A stretch of DNA of 64,000 nt from Ignavibacteria bacterium (GTDB lineage: Bacteria; Bacteroidota; Ignavibacteria; Kapaibacteriales; Kapaibacteriaceae). The stretch lies in the NCBI GenBank assembly GCA_016191145.1, contig JACPPD010000011.1:1-64000 (forward strand), given 5' to 3'. The translations under genes were made by a program, and so were the position numbers. The first letter of the stretch is position 1. Each line of letters begins with the position of its first letter. The notes below the pieces were generated by a model. The model saw only the letters and a program-made list of their open reading frames with translations, did no database searches and had not been told where the DNA came from. Shown here in pieces: positions 27,175 to 36,657 of the stretch.

Positions 27175-29145
27175 ATGAAACCAACACATACACTATCATT
27201 CATCACATGTTTGGCTTTAATTGGCTGCGCCAGTGAAGATCCAAACATCGTAAATCCACCACCTGGCAGTGAAAAGATCATTGTTCGCTTGTTGAATTTA
27301 GTACCCGACGATGTTGACAGGAAACTGTTGCTTGACAAAGGTTATCAATCGGAGTTCATCGCCCCCGGCGCCATTAGCGATACGGTGCAGGCACCTTCCG
27401 ATTCTAGCTTTATTGAAATCATTGGCGATAGCTCGGAATTCAAATCAGTGAGACGTTTCCGGTTTACCCAACAAAGCGTTTACGATGTAATAGCTCTGGG
27501 CAAACCAAACACGGCGCTGAATGCATTTGATACTATTATGGTTTCAAATGCCAATGTTGCACTTACCACGTTGCCTGTTGCTCAGTTGCGTCTCATCAAT
27601 GCCTTCCCGGACACAACTAGTACGTTTGATCTGCGCATTGGCTGCCCTAACGGACAGTCCATAGGTGGGGCGCCAACTCCATTCCGCCAGTCAACATTAT
27701 ATACAGAATTACCACCTGGATTGAATGTGCTGACGTTGCTTTCAACCTCCTCGGGAGTCACAACTGTAGTTAGCACTTTCGAATGTATTCTGGTTGAACG
27801 CACTCCATATTCAGTTGTTGTTAAACAAAGCTTGGGTGCATCGGCACCCAACATCTTCTTTTATTCCGAAGCGGACTTCTCAAGCGGCGCTGAGCGTCCG
27901 ATCACTCCTGTTTTAGTTCGCGATGCAGACATTCGCGTCTGCAACGTAGGTCAAAGCTCCGTAACGGTAACGCTGCTTGGCACAAATCAATTGTTGGCTT
28001 CCGATATTCTGCCGCAAACAATCAATGCCTATGTATCGGTACAAACATGCGAAAAGGAATCAGCCGATGTTTTTGAAGCGCGGTATACGGATGGCAGAGT
28101 AGGGATAGACAGTACTGCGTTGGTGGTAGGGGGCCAGTATACGCTTGTTGCAACCGACTCTGCGAACGATGCAAGAATCGTAATCATCCCACCCCGACCG
28201 GTTGTTTATGGAGCCAGTGGGAAGGCTATTGTGAGAGTTGTAAACGCGTCTGCTTCTGCCGGAGCAGTATCAATGTCTGTTGGTGCACGCAGCAGCACAA
28301 CTTCATCAAGTGGGATTGAATCTGGATTGCAGTTGTCTGCAAATCGCCAGTTCAATACTATATCGTTACCCGTCATTGTTGAACCCGGTGAAATCCCGAT
28401 TACGGTGGCAAATTCAACGTCGCCGACATCGATGAAACTAATCGGCAGAACATTTCTTTTGCCGGATCGTTCGTACATTTTTTTACTTGCAAACGAATCG
28501 AACGGCCTTCTTGCAATTAATATTATTGATGAAGGTGACATTCCGGGATCGTTGACTCCTGCAGAAGATGCCACACTTTTACGATTTGTTAATGGATCGG
28601 CGGCTGAAGAATACAATGTTGTTTCAGTCGGTACAGTTGTGCAGGGTGGACGTGTTCCTTACAGAAATTCTTTTGCCACATCAGTGCCAATCGGCATAGT
28701 TCCAGTGGCTGTAGGATCTATTTCTACAACGATTCAAACTGTAGAGGGACAGCGTTCGCTGCTCATCTATGCAATCAGAGAAAATCAGGGTAGTAAGTTG
28801 ATTGAAATTGCCTCCGATCCTTTGCGTCAGATTCCAGGGATTTCCGATCGAAGAGTCATCAATGCAACTGCTGACCTTCAGTTTGTGTCAGTCTCCTACG
28901 ATACCAACTTTAGAAGTGGAGGCAGCTCGGAGACAGTTGCCACAGAAGTCCCCTTTGGCCAGACATCACCTGTGTTTACCTTGGAGCGCGACCGTCGCGG
29001 AACAATGTACTTTTACGATTCACAAACGCTGAAGGACATCTACAGTCTGCCGATTGGTTTTGGCCCCCTTGGCAATAGCTATTCTCTTATCGTCACAGGA
29101 ACGAGACAGGCTGGTTACGAGGTTATCGTTCTCCAAGAGTTATAG
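27175..29145 (+). CDS. lipoprotein with DUF4397-like repeats
   Basis: 656 aa from ATG 27175, giving a short signal and lipobox (LALIGC, Cys about residue 19). The rest is tandem beta domains opening with RLLNLVPDD, QLRLINAFPDT, IVRVVNASASAG and LLRFVNGSAAEE, and containing LPPGLNVLTL-type turns: the repeat motif of DUF4397 (about 100-150 aa each). Probably anchored in the outer membrane. The next two secreted genes follow on the same strand. Function of the domain is not established. Confidence 0.78.
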   Translation: MKPTHTLSFITCLALIGCASEDPNIVNPPPGSEKIIVRLLNLVPDDVDRKLLLDKGYQSEFIAPGAISDTVQAPSDSSFIEIIGDSSEFKSVRRFRFTQQSVYDVIALGKPNTALNAFDTIMVSNANVALTTLPVAQLRLINAFPDTTSTFDLRIGCPNGQSIGGAPTPFRQSTLYTELPPGLNVLTLLSTSSGVTTVVSTFECILVERTPYSVVVKQSLGASAPNIFFYSEADFSSGAERPITPVLVRDADIRVCNVGQSSVTVTLLGTNQLLASDILPQTINAYVSVQTCEKESADVFEARYTDGRVGIDSTALVVGGQYTLVATDSANDARIVIIPPRPVVYGASGKAIVRVVNASASAGAVSMSVGARSSTTSSSGIESGLQLSANRQFNTISLPVIVEPGEIPITVANSTSPTSMKLIGRTFLLPDRSYIFLLANESNGLLAINIIDEGDIPGSLTPAEDATLLRFVNGSAAEEYNVVSVGTVVQGGRVPYRNSFATSVPIGIVPVAVGSISTTIQTVEGQRSLLIYAIRENQGSKLIEIASDPLRQIPGISDRRVINATADLQFVSVSYDTNFRSGGSSETVATEVPFGQTSPVFTLERDRRGTMYFYDSQTLKDIYSLPIGFGPLGNSYSLIVTGTRQAGYEVIVLQEL

Positions 29146-29178
29146 ATTGGTACTGCGGTATATTTGACGTTTCCCGTG

Positions 29179-29949
29179 ATGAATCTACCACACTCCGTGC
29201 TGCGATTAATCCTTGCATCATACTTCACACTCTGTCTGGTCGTTGGCCTGCGAGCCGAGGATACCATTAGTGTTCCGTCGGAGACTGTACTTACCCGCGG
29301 TCAGGTGGCCGTGATCGAAGTTGGCGGATCGCTTTCTCAAAGTGGTAGGACGCAACTTACATTTAGATATCCAAGGACAGTGATTGCAATTCAAGGGGCG
29401 AGGGGAGCTGACGTGTATGCATTTCAGTGCCCGGATATCACTATGATTTCAGATATACAGACCGACGATACAACAGGCGAGGTAATCCTCGAATGTAGCA
29501 ATGTTGGGCCTGGGCAATCGCAAATGATTTTGCTGCTGGATGTGCTGGCACTGTATGGCCGTGAGACCCAAGGACTATTGAGTCCTCGGCGCCTGACTGT
29601 GAATGGAACCGAAGTAGGCGATGTAGTTTTTAATCCAGGTAGAATACGTCTCACAGGAGGAAGCCGACCCTCCGATCAGTCCATTGAGGCTATTACTGGA
29701 AACTTCCCTAATCCTTTCAGTCTGAATACTGAGTTTGTTTATGTAGTTGCTGAAGATAGCAACCCACAATTCGTGATTCTGAATGTAACCGGGCAGATTG
29801 TTAAAGACCTCGGCGCCATTGCAAGTTTCAAAGGGGAAAACCGCCTCAAGGTTGAATTAGAGCAAAACGAATTGGGCCAGGGTCATTATATGATAAGAAT
29901 GATTACAGATTTGGGAGTGTATTTCTATTCGTTTATGAAATTGAACTGA
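29179..29949 (+). CDS. small secreted protein with cohesin-like domain and T9SS-like C-terminus
   Basis: 256 aa from ATG 29179. Signal peptide (LRLILASYFTLCLVVGLRAED), then about 130 residues whose strand pattern (RGQVAVIEVGG, GRTQLTFRYPRTVI, GEVILECSNVG) resembles cohesin/carbohydrate-binding type modules, then ITGNFPNPFSLNTEFVYV, which is the PNPF-type start of a T9SS sorting domain, ending YMIRMITDLGVYFYSF. The stop overlaps the next gene's ATG (TGATG), so it is translationally coupled to the IgGFc-binding/barrel protein. The cohesin resemblance is by eye only. Confidence 0.72.
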   Translation: MNLPHSVLRLILASYFTLCLVVGLRAEDTISVPSETVLTRGQVAVIEVGGSLSQSGRTQLTFRYPRTVIAIQGARGADVYAFQCPDITMISDIQTDDTTGEVILECSNVGPGQSQMILLLDVLALYGRETQGLLSPRRLTVNGTEVGDVVFNPGRIRLTGGSRPSDQSIEAITGNFPNPFSLNTEFVYVVAEDSNPQFVILNVTGQIVKDLGAIASFKGENRLKVELEQNELGQGHYMIRMITDLGVYFYSFMKLN

Positions 29950-32327
29950 TGGGAAGAGGACTCTATATAGGTCTGTTGATTGCGATGGCGTTCTTATTCG
30001 CTTTCGAAGCACCCAAGGTGTGTTCGGCACAAAGTAAAAGCTTGATCTCAAAGAATTCAGAGGGTACGGAATTCTGGCTGTGCTTTATGAAGAATTACAG
30101 ATCGGTAGCTCCAAGCGATCCGCAAAACAGGCCTGACTTCTTAAAACTGCAGTTGTTCTTAACAAGCAGTTTCGATGCAACAGTTCGAATCGAGATCGAA
30201 GAAATTGGTTACGAAAATGTTGTAGAGGTAAAGGCGAATACCGTTGTTAACTGCATCATACCGCCAAGTGCGATTCTCCGAAAAAACGAAGTGGCAGAGA
30301 GGCTGGCAGTACACATAACAGCCGACACTACCATCAGTGTTTATGGGCTCAACAGCCGCTATCAAACAACGGATACCTTTCTTGGACTACCAGTAAGCGT
30401 TTTAGGAAATGCGTATCGCACTGTTGGGTATACTAAGGTCTCCCCTGAATTTTTATCGTCGTTTTCAATTGTGGCAACAGAAGATGGGACAGATGTAACC
30501 ATAACACCGAGTGTTGCAACATCGACTGACAGACCTGCTAAACAACCATTTAATGTCAAGCTCAGAAAAGGCGATGTATATACGGTAAGCGCACGGTTTG
30601 AATCAATCGGAGCTTGCGATTTAACAGGCTCTCTCATTGTTGCGAATAAGAAGATCGCTGTTTTCAGCGGACATAACTGCGCCTATGTTCCACCGAAAGT
30701 TGATGCATGCAACCATCTTGTTGAGCAATTACCGCCTATCAATGCATGGGGTATGCACTACTATTTGGGTATGCTGAAAGAACGCTCGAAATACACATAC
30801 AGAGTCATTGCATCGCAGGACGGTACAAAGGTATTTGAAGACAGCAAATTGGTTGCCGTTTTAAAGGCAGGTGAATTTTTCGAGAATCTGAATGTGAACA
30901 GACACGTTCAGATTACTGCCGACCATCCAATTCTGCTTGCTCAGTTTGCACAGGGATATAATAACGGTGATAGTGTTGGCGACCCCATGATGATTCTCGT
31001 CAGCCCCACTCAGCAGTTTCTCAACATCTATCGTTTTGCAACCCCGATAAACGGCGACTGGCACCATTACATAAATGTAATTGCCCCCTCCGAAACTATT
31101 TCCAGTATTCGCCTTAATGGCCGACGCATAGATTCATTAATGTTTTCTGTTCTGGGCGAGAGTAGATACTCAATTGCGCAGATTCCAATTCCATTTGGTA
31201 CACACGTCATCAAGTCGGATTATCCGTTTGGCTTGTATTCGTATGGTTTTGGATATAAAAGTGATGCCTACGATGCTTACGGAAATATGGCGGGGCAGTC
31301 CTTTCTTGAAGTAACAAACCTTCTCGATACTCTGCCGCCATTGTCGGATGGACGCGACATCCTTGATGGATATTCAGTGACGTTTAATGATGATAGGGTT
31401 AGTGACAAAGGTCTTCAGAGTGTTCAGGTAGAGTCGTCAGTCTACCTGGAAGCAAGTGTTCCAAAAATTGACGCAGGTGCACCCAGAGCAACTGTTAAGA
31501 TCCGACCGTCAAAGTCTAGTCAGAACGGCCGCATTGTACTGAAGGCTACCGACGTTGCAGGGAACGTTACTTCGATTACCGTTTGCTATGTGTTCGACAG
31601 CAGAAGCGAGCGCTACAGATTTTTATTTAGTGCAGATAAGTTTGCCGAGTGCTCATCCGAAGAGGGATGGATGGTTGGCGCCTATCCCTCATTTGCACAC
31701 AACTTTCATTCGGCTAGTTTCTCATCAACGGGAAATGTAAGCGTTAACGGTGGTTTTACCGGAGGTCAGGGACTGGGGTATGGTTTTGGAATTTTGGGCG
31801 GACGGAGATTGTCGCAAGATTTAATAATTAATGCCCGTCTGTCGGTAACCAATAAGCTAGGTCCACTCAGTGCACCCGATACGCTTTCGCAAACGGTGGT
31901 GGATCCATCGTCGGGCAAGGAGTTGATTTACCAAGAGGGTACGTCGTTGGAAATCACAGCCCCATATCTAAATGTAGGCGGGACAATACAGTGGTTTCCG
32001 CTGCGCTATTTCTACTTTACAGGTGGATTCCAATTCTCCTTTGCATTGTCGGATGCCGCAGAAATTCAGCGTACAGTTTTGCGTCCATCGAATTGGGTAT
32101 TCGAAAATGGCGCACGAACAATCCCTTTAGGACCACAATCCCTAACATCATTGTCGGGCGTGGGTTTTGACCTACTTGGTGGCATCGGTATTTCGTATCC
32201 TGTGTCGTTCAGGGCGTCGGTTTTCATGGAGACGTTATATATCAGACGTCTCAATAACGTCGTCGATGATGCAACCTGGAACCTCGAGGCTCTTGCATTA
32301 AACATTGGTGCGTTGTGGCGACTGTAA
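29949..32327 (+). CDS. IgGFc-binding domain protein with C-terminal barrel-like domain
   Basis: 792 aa. Signal peptide, then an IgGFc-binding N-terminal-type domain (residues about 35-460: GTEFWLCFMKNY, TVVNCIIPPS, SVYGLNSRYQTTDTFLGLPV, FSIVATEDGTDVTITP, IAVFSGHNCAYVP, HLVEQLPPINAWG, DPMMILVSPTQQFL). A short Ig-like segment follows (about 460-555), then 230 residues of amphipathic, glycine/aromatic-rich strands ending in GALWRL, suggestive of an outer-membrane barrel. This would let the protein anchor itself. Paralogue of the protein at 39621. Natural ligand unknown; the domain name comes from a eukaryotic protein and does not imply antibody binding here. Confidence 0.83.
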   Translation: MGRGLYIGLLIAMAFLFAFEAPKVCSAQSKSLISKNSEGTEFWLCFMKNYRSVAPSDPQNRPDFLKLQLFLTSSFDATVRIEIEEIGYENVVEVKANTVVNCIIPPSAILRKNEVAERLAVHITADTTISVYGLNSRYQTTDTFLGLPVSVLGNAYRTVGYTKVSPEFLSSFSIVATEDGTDVTITPSVATSTDRPAKQPFNVKLRKGDVYTVSARFESIGACDLTGSLIVANKKIAVFSGHNCAYVPPKVDACNHLVEQLPPINAWGMHYYLGMLKERSKYTYRVIASQDGTKVFEDSKLVAVLKAGEFFENLNVNRHVQITADHPILLAQFAQGYNNGDSVGDPMMILVSPTQQFLNIYRFATPINGDWHHYINVIAPSETISSIRLNGRRIDSLMFSVLGESRYSIAQIPIPFGTHVIKSDYPFGLYSYGFGYKSDAYDAYGNMAGQSFLEVTNLLDTLPPLSDGRDILDGYSVTFNDDRVSDKGLQSVQVESSVYLEASVPKIDAGAPRATVKIRPSKSSQNGRIVLKATDVAGNVTSITVCYVFDSRSERYRFLFSADKFAECSSEEGWMVGAYPSFAHNFHSASFSSTGNVSVNGGFTGGQGLGYGFGILGGRRLSQDLIINARLSVTNKLGPLSAPDTLSQTVVDPSSGKELIYQEGTSLEITAPYLNVGGTIQWFPLRYFYFTGGFQFSFALSDAAEIQRTVLRPSNWVFENGARTIPLGPQSLTSLSGVGFDLLGGIGISYPVSFRASVFMETLYIRRLNNVVDDATWNLEALALNIGALWRL

Positions 32328-32346
32328 ACAAAATTACAGTTAACAA

Positions 32347-33021
32347 ATGGATCGTGTCCTAACCAGGATCACTGCTGTTGCCGTAAAGGATTTACGCAGC
32401 GAAGCGCGAACCCGATTTGGTATTACGGCTCTTGGATTATTTATACTGACTACGGTTGCTCTGATTGCTTTTTCGACTTCCGACGAAATCCTACGCAAAC
32501 CTATAGCGTCGGCTATGCTTTGGGTGCTGATGGTATTTACGGCTTTCACGGGATTAGGACGTAGTTTCATCAGCGAGGAAGAACGAGGGACGGCACTGTT
32601 TCTGCGATTGAATGCATCGGCAGAAGCGGTGTTCTTCGGTAAGCTCATGTTTAACTGTTTGCTAAGCCTGAGCGCGAATTTGCTGGCGGCAATACTATTC
32701 TTGTTTTTCCTGAGTATTGAAGCGTCGTGGAGCGCAGGTCTGATTATCCTGACGGTAACAATCGGCAGTGTGGGTCTGTCTAGCGTCCTGACGATTATCA
32801 GCGCAATAGTTGCAAAGGCTGGATCGCGCAACACGCTACTTCCGGCTTTATCTTTTCCAATGCTTGTTCCCATCATCATGCCCGGCGTCGATTCAATGCT
32901 AATGGCTTTTGCCGGCATGCCGCTTGCCGATGCCGCGGGGGACTTGGTGTTCATCCTTAGCTATGCTGGTATTGTCACGTTAATCGGATATTTTGTATTT
33001 GATATCATTTGGTCGGATTGA
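32347..33021 (+). CDS. ccmB: heme exporter protein B (CcmB)
   Basis: CcmB is the integral membrane partner of the CcmA ATPase in system I cytochrome c maturation. The 224-aa protein has six hydrophobic helices and an N-terminal KDLRSEARTRFG plus the conserved ISEEERGTALFLRL loop. No ccmA, ccmC, ccmE or ccmF is near; it sits between a surface-protein gene and a metallophosphoesterase. TGATG overlap with the next gene indicates translational coupling. Confidence 0.86.
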   Translation: MDRVLTRITAVAVKDLRSEARTRFGITALGLFILTTVALIAFSTSDEILRKPIASAMLWVLMVFTAFTGLGRSFISEEERGTALFLRLNASAEAVFFGKLMFNCLLSLSANLLAAILFLFFLSIEASWSAGLIILTVTIGSVGLSSVLTIISAIVAKAGSRNTLLPALSFPMLVPIIMPGVDSMLMAFAGMPLADAAGDLVFILSYAGIVTLIGYFVFDIIWSD

Positions 33022-33980
33022 TGAAGCATCTTCTTGTACTGTTTTTATCTGCCTCGATTATTGGCTGCACATCAGCGCCAACCCCTGTTTACATGTTTTC
33101 GTCAAAAGTTGACACGCACGGGGCAAGGATTGCATTTATGGGCGATACACAACGAACAGGGCATATAGAGTTTTTCAGACGAGACTATGAAGATGACAGA
33201 CAAGCTATTGCCCGGCAGCTAGCCCATGATGATGTTGATGCAATTGTTATTCTTGGCGACATGACGTTTTGGGGAGCTTTGCCGAGTGATTGGAGGTATT
33301 TCGATGCATTAATGCAGCCTATCCGTGCAAAGAATATTCCAATGTTTCCGGTTATGGGAAACCATGAATATTTTATTGATGGAGCGCAGTCGGTACAAAA
33401 CATAAGGTCTCGGTTTGTGGGCTTCTCCAACACGTGGTATTCAGTTGTTGTCGATTCGGTGGGGATTATCGTTCTTAATACAAATCACTCCGACATTGGC
33501 AGCGTTGCTATGAATGAGCAATACAGATGGTTTAAATCGAAAATTGCAGATTGGGAAAGGGATCCGGCTATACAGTTTGTTGTTGTAAGCGGACATCATC
33601 CGCCTTTTACCAATAGTTCTGTTGTTGAACCAAATACGGTTTTATCAAAATACTTTGTACCAATATTTACTAACGCGTCTAAAACTTCATACTGGTTCAG
33701 CGGGCACTGCCATGGCTATGAACGTTTTACAGTACAGGGAAAATCTTTCATTGTTTCCGGTGGTGGGGGTGGTCCTTTACAGACTATAGCATGCGGTTCC
33801 GACAGAAAATTCACCGACGAGTACAATGGCGATGTCCATCGCCCCTTTCATTATTGTGTTTTGGAGAGATCGGGGAAAAGGCTGTCTGTACACATGGTTC
33901 CGCTTGCAAAATCGGTAGCTGCTGCCGACAGTGTTTCAATGTGGACTATGCCTAAGATGTTTACAACAAGCACTGACTAG
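33021..33980 (+). CDS. metallophosphoesterase lipoprotein (purple acid phosphatase-like)
   Basis: 319 aa. Signal peptide with lipobox (SIIGC) predicts an envelope lipoprotein. Dinuclear metal motifs are complete: FMGDTQRT, ILGDMTFWG, VMGNHEYF, SGHHPPF and SGHCHGYERF (residues about 35, 77, 115, 194 and 235), followed by a glycine loop (GGGGGPL). It starts at 33021, overlapping the ccmB stop; the upstream GTG at 33009 is not needed. One of two metallophosphoesterases in the window, each near an IgGFc-binding protein. Substrate unknown. Confidence 0.86.
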   Translation: MKHLLVLFLSASIIGCTSAPTPVYMFSSKVDTHGARIAFMGDTQRTGHIEFFRRDYEDDRQAIARQLAHDDVDAIVILGDMTFWGALPSDWRYFDALMQPIRAKNIPMFPVMGNHEYFIDGAQSVQNIRSRFVGFSNTWYSVVVDSVGIIVLNTNHSDIGSVAMNEQYRWFKSKIADWERDPAIQFVVVSGHHPPFTNSSVVEPNTVLSKYFVPIFTNASKTSYWFSGHCHGYERFTVQGKSFIVSGGGGGPLQTIACGSDRKFTDEYNGDVHRPFHYCVLERSGKRLSVHMVPLAKSVAAADSVSMWTMPKMFTTSTD

Positions 33981-34043
33981 TGAATAGGGGATGAAATTTC
34001 ATTCATGCGGTGTATTGTCGGCTGCCAGCGATGTTCGTAGCTA

Positions 34044-35282
34044 ATGAATCAGATTGCGTTACTTTTTAGAAGCACACTGGAGCCGACCGCCAAGGTTAAC
34101 TACAGAAATGTTGCGCATGTGGCAGGGGGCAATAGCACGGCTAGATTCAATAACAGGCTTTATGCACTGGATCTGGCTCGCTTTTTAGCAATGGTATTTA
34201 TGATGCAGGGTCATGTACTCGATGCATTAGTAAACAGCACAATTATTGATATCAACATTTTTCCCTGGAACGTTTGGAATCTTTCCCGCGGCTTTACCGC
34301 TCCGATATTCCTGATGGTAAGCGGCGCCGTTCACGCCTTTGCTACAAAGCGCGATCAGAATGGAAATGTTCGAGCCGACATTGTTGCTAAGAGAATCAGG
34401 TGGGGCTTAACCATTATTGGCATAGGTTACCTTCTTGTGTTCCCGGCTGGCAGAGTATGGGATTTGCCATTTTTAAGTTCAGGTGGATGGAACGCATTTT
34501 TTGCCGTTAATATTCTTCAGTTGACGGGTGTTACTATTTTGTTATTTATTGTTACAATGTCGTCTACCACCTCCGTTAAATCAATGGGCGTTCGAGCATT
34601 GGTAATTGCGGCATTGATTGTTGCAACAACTCCGATTGTACAGCTCACCCAGGTAGTATCGGGCCTACCCGGATGGTTCAGGGCATATTTTACTTCTGCC
34701 GAGGGTTCAATATTTCCGGTATTTCCATTTAGTGCCTATCTCTTTCTTGGCTTGGCTATTGGCTGCTGGCTGCATAATGTTCCTATGGAAAACAGGGACG
34801 CTATGCTTAAGAAATTTGGATGGAGAGTTGGTGGTGTTGTTGCGTTATTCGCTGTTGTGCTTCAAGGTACCCTCCTTGTATCGGGAGTTTCCAACGAAAT
34901 CATGGAGCACCAGATGAGTATTATACTCTTTCTTAGGCGTGCAGGAATTGTGATGGTTTTCTTTAGCATCTGCGTTATCGTCCTTGAGCGTACATATCAA
35001 TTTCGCAAATGGTATTCGCTGTTTGGAACCAAATCGCTATACATCTATGCAATTCACCTGATACTGTTATTTGGAACCCCATGGATTGAAGGGATTGGCA
35101 GAACACATTACCATTCGCTAAGCCTGTCGGAGGGGATTGCAGTTGCCATAGGAATAGTGTTTATAACCCTGGCAGTCGCCTGGCTGATTGATTGGTACAC
35201 AAGACAGTCTTGGGCCCTGCGCGCAAGAACAGCTCTCGTTTATGTTGGAACTACTACACTTGCATACCTTTTAATTTTATAG
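34044..35282 (+). CDS. DUF1624/HGSNAT-like membrane acyltransferase
   Basis: 412 aa with about ten membrane helices. The N-terminal RLYALDLARFLAMVFMMQGH (Arg-Asp-His region) and RGFTAPIFLMVSGAVHAF match the heparan-alpha-glucosaminide N-acetyltransferase/DUF1624 acyltransferase group, which acetylates sugars across the membrane. The first 35 residues are a charged cytoplasmic extension. It lies 63 nt downstream of the metallophosphoesterase. The acceptor sugar is not predictable. Confidence 0.75.
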   Translation: MNQIALLFRSTLEPTAKVNYRNVAHVAGGNSTARFNNRLYALDLARFLAMVFMMQGHVLDALVNSTIIDINIFPWNVWNLSRGFTAPIFLMVSGAVHAFATKRDQNGNVRADIVAKRIRWGLTIIGIGYLLVFPAGRVWDLPFLSSGGWNAFFAVNILQLTGVTILLFIVTMSSTTSVKSMGVRALVIAALIVATTPIVQLTQVVSGLPGWFRAYFTSAEGSIFPVFPFSAYLFLGLAIGCWLHNVPMENRDAMLKKFGWRVGGVVALFAVVLQGTLLVSGVSNEIMEHQMSIILFLRRAGIVMVFFSICVIVLERTYQFRKWYSLFGTKSLYIYAIHLILLFGTPWIEGIGRTHYHSLSLSEGIAVAIGIVFITLAVAWLIDWYTRQSWALRARTALVYVGTTTLAYLLIL

Positions 35283-35310
35283 TTTCACGGCCCACGGTGA
35301 AGAGGGGCTT

Positions 35311-35994
35311 ATGGGTTGGATGCGTCGGGTATTCGGGGCCCTGGTAGCGACAACAATCGGTTTCATCATAGGTCAGCCATCAATATTGGCCGAAGCAGAC
35401 TCTTGTCTGCCATGCCCAATTCCATGTGCACGGCCTCAGGACCATTCCTTTTCTGTTCGGTTAACTGGCGGTAGAACAGACATCCGACCGACAGTTTATC
35501 GGCGTGGCAAGGGATACAACAGTTGTTGCCTCGGAGACTGTTCAGTCGCTCCGGTTATTTTATCTTGACGACTGAGTGTGTAGAGACACATCCATTCAAA
35601 TCGATCACGCCGATGCATTTGTTATGGGTGTTACCTTGGGGAAGGTGCCGCCTCTCTGCATGTACCCGTGAAGCCGGTTCGCGTCAACGGCGGCAGGTAT
35701 GGGGGTAACGCAGGCGGCAATCAACTTCTGAGCGATTTGCGGTCTCTGTATTTTGCTATTCTTTTTGATAATGTTTGCAAGGAAACAATATCAGCATATC
35801 GCGATCTGCGCAGTGCAGGAAGAATAAAAGTGTCATCGCGAGGTCAGGCAATTGATCAGCGCGATTTGCCCTACGAATACAAACGCGCTGCCGGTGTCGA
35901 TATACGCATCCCAGAGTTTGAGATGATCAACAATGGTTTCGATGCCCATCCGCACCGGACGGTTCATCTATGCGAGGGCGGGACCTGTCGCTAG
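35311..35994 (+). pseudogene. frame-disrupted secreted protein gene
   Basis: The first ORF (35311-35568) begins with a clear signal peptide (VFGALVATTIGFIIGQPSILA) and a Cys/Pro-rich segment. From about 35465 the protein-like reading moves to the next frame (QTSDRQFIGVARDTTVV, then SLRLFYLDD, a TGA at 35573, then CRDTSIQIDHADAFVMGVTL), and by about 35650 it is back in the first frame (VKPVRVNGGRYGGNAGG onward) to the stop at 35994. That needs two compensating shifts plus one in-frame stop, so this is probably a decayed gene of about 225 codons, or a sequencing-error-affected one. No family was recognised. Its end overlaps the convergent TetR gene by 4 nt. Confidence 0.55.
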
Positions 35995-36656
35995 GAAGTC
36001 TTAATACCCTTTGCAAGCTTAGCTTCTAGCCGCTCCTGCAAAACTTCGCGCGCCTGGCGGGATAGCAAGCCAAGTCCGATAATACTCTGACGAAGCGTGA
36101 ATGCCTTGTCGAGTGGAAAGGACTGAGCATCTAGTACCCACGACAAAAAGATGCCATCGGAAAATCCGGATTCAAGTAATGCGAACGATTTTGCATCAAC
36201 CTTGTTAAACCAGCCCGCAGCAACAAGGTCGGATGTAAGTCTGGCCCCTAGTTCCTTAAGAAACGTACGTGTTTTGTTAATACGTTCGAGAAACAGTGGG
36301 TTATCGGTACGAAGCGCATGTGCCCAGAATTCGAGTATTAAGGGGGCCTGCCCTGCCCTGCTTTGATAAAATTCTACGGCGCTGTCGCGTATGGCATCTA
36401 CTTTCGACAATGCATCCTGGGCTGCATTGACACGATCAGTGATCACGTTTTCGTAATCGCTCATCCATGCATCGTACACCGCAAGAAACAATTCTTCTTT
36501 TGTTCGGAAGTACTCATAAATGGTGCCCTTGCCAATGTCCGCTGCGTTGGCAATCTCCTGCATTTTTGATTCATTGTATCCTTTTTTAGAAAATACATCG
36601 GCAGCATAGCGGATAATATCCTGGCGCTTAGCGGATTTGTTAACGGATGCTGGCAT
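35991..36656 (-). CDS. TetR family transcriptional regulator
   Basis: 221 aa. N-terminal helix-turn-helix (DIIRYAADVFSKKGYNESKM, then IGKGTIYEYFRTKEELFLAV) is the standard TetR DNA-binding domain; the C-terminal two-thirds is an all-helical ligand domain. It begins one base after the transaldolase stop codon, so the two are co-transcribed. Effector unknown. Confidence 0.9.
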   Translation of the reverse strand: MPASVNKSAKRQDIIRYAADVFSKKGYNESKMQEIANAADIGKGTIYEYFRTKEELFLAVYDAWMSDYENVITDRVNAAQDALSKVDAIRDSAVEFYQSRAGQAPLILEFWAHALRTDNPLFLERINKTRTFLKELGARLTSDLVAAGWFNKVDAKSFALLESGFSDGIFLSWVLDAQSFPLDKAFTLRQSIIGLGLLSRQAREVLQERLEAKLAKGIKTS

Positions 36657-36657
36657 A

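Noticed and set aside
32340-32954. 204-aa minus-strand ORF opposite ccmB
   Set aside because: Mirror of the CcmB coding sequence; low-complexity Ser/Arg/Ile content and no start signal.
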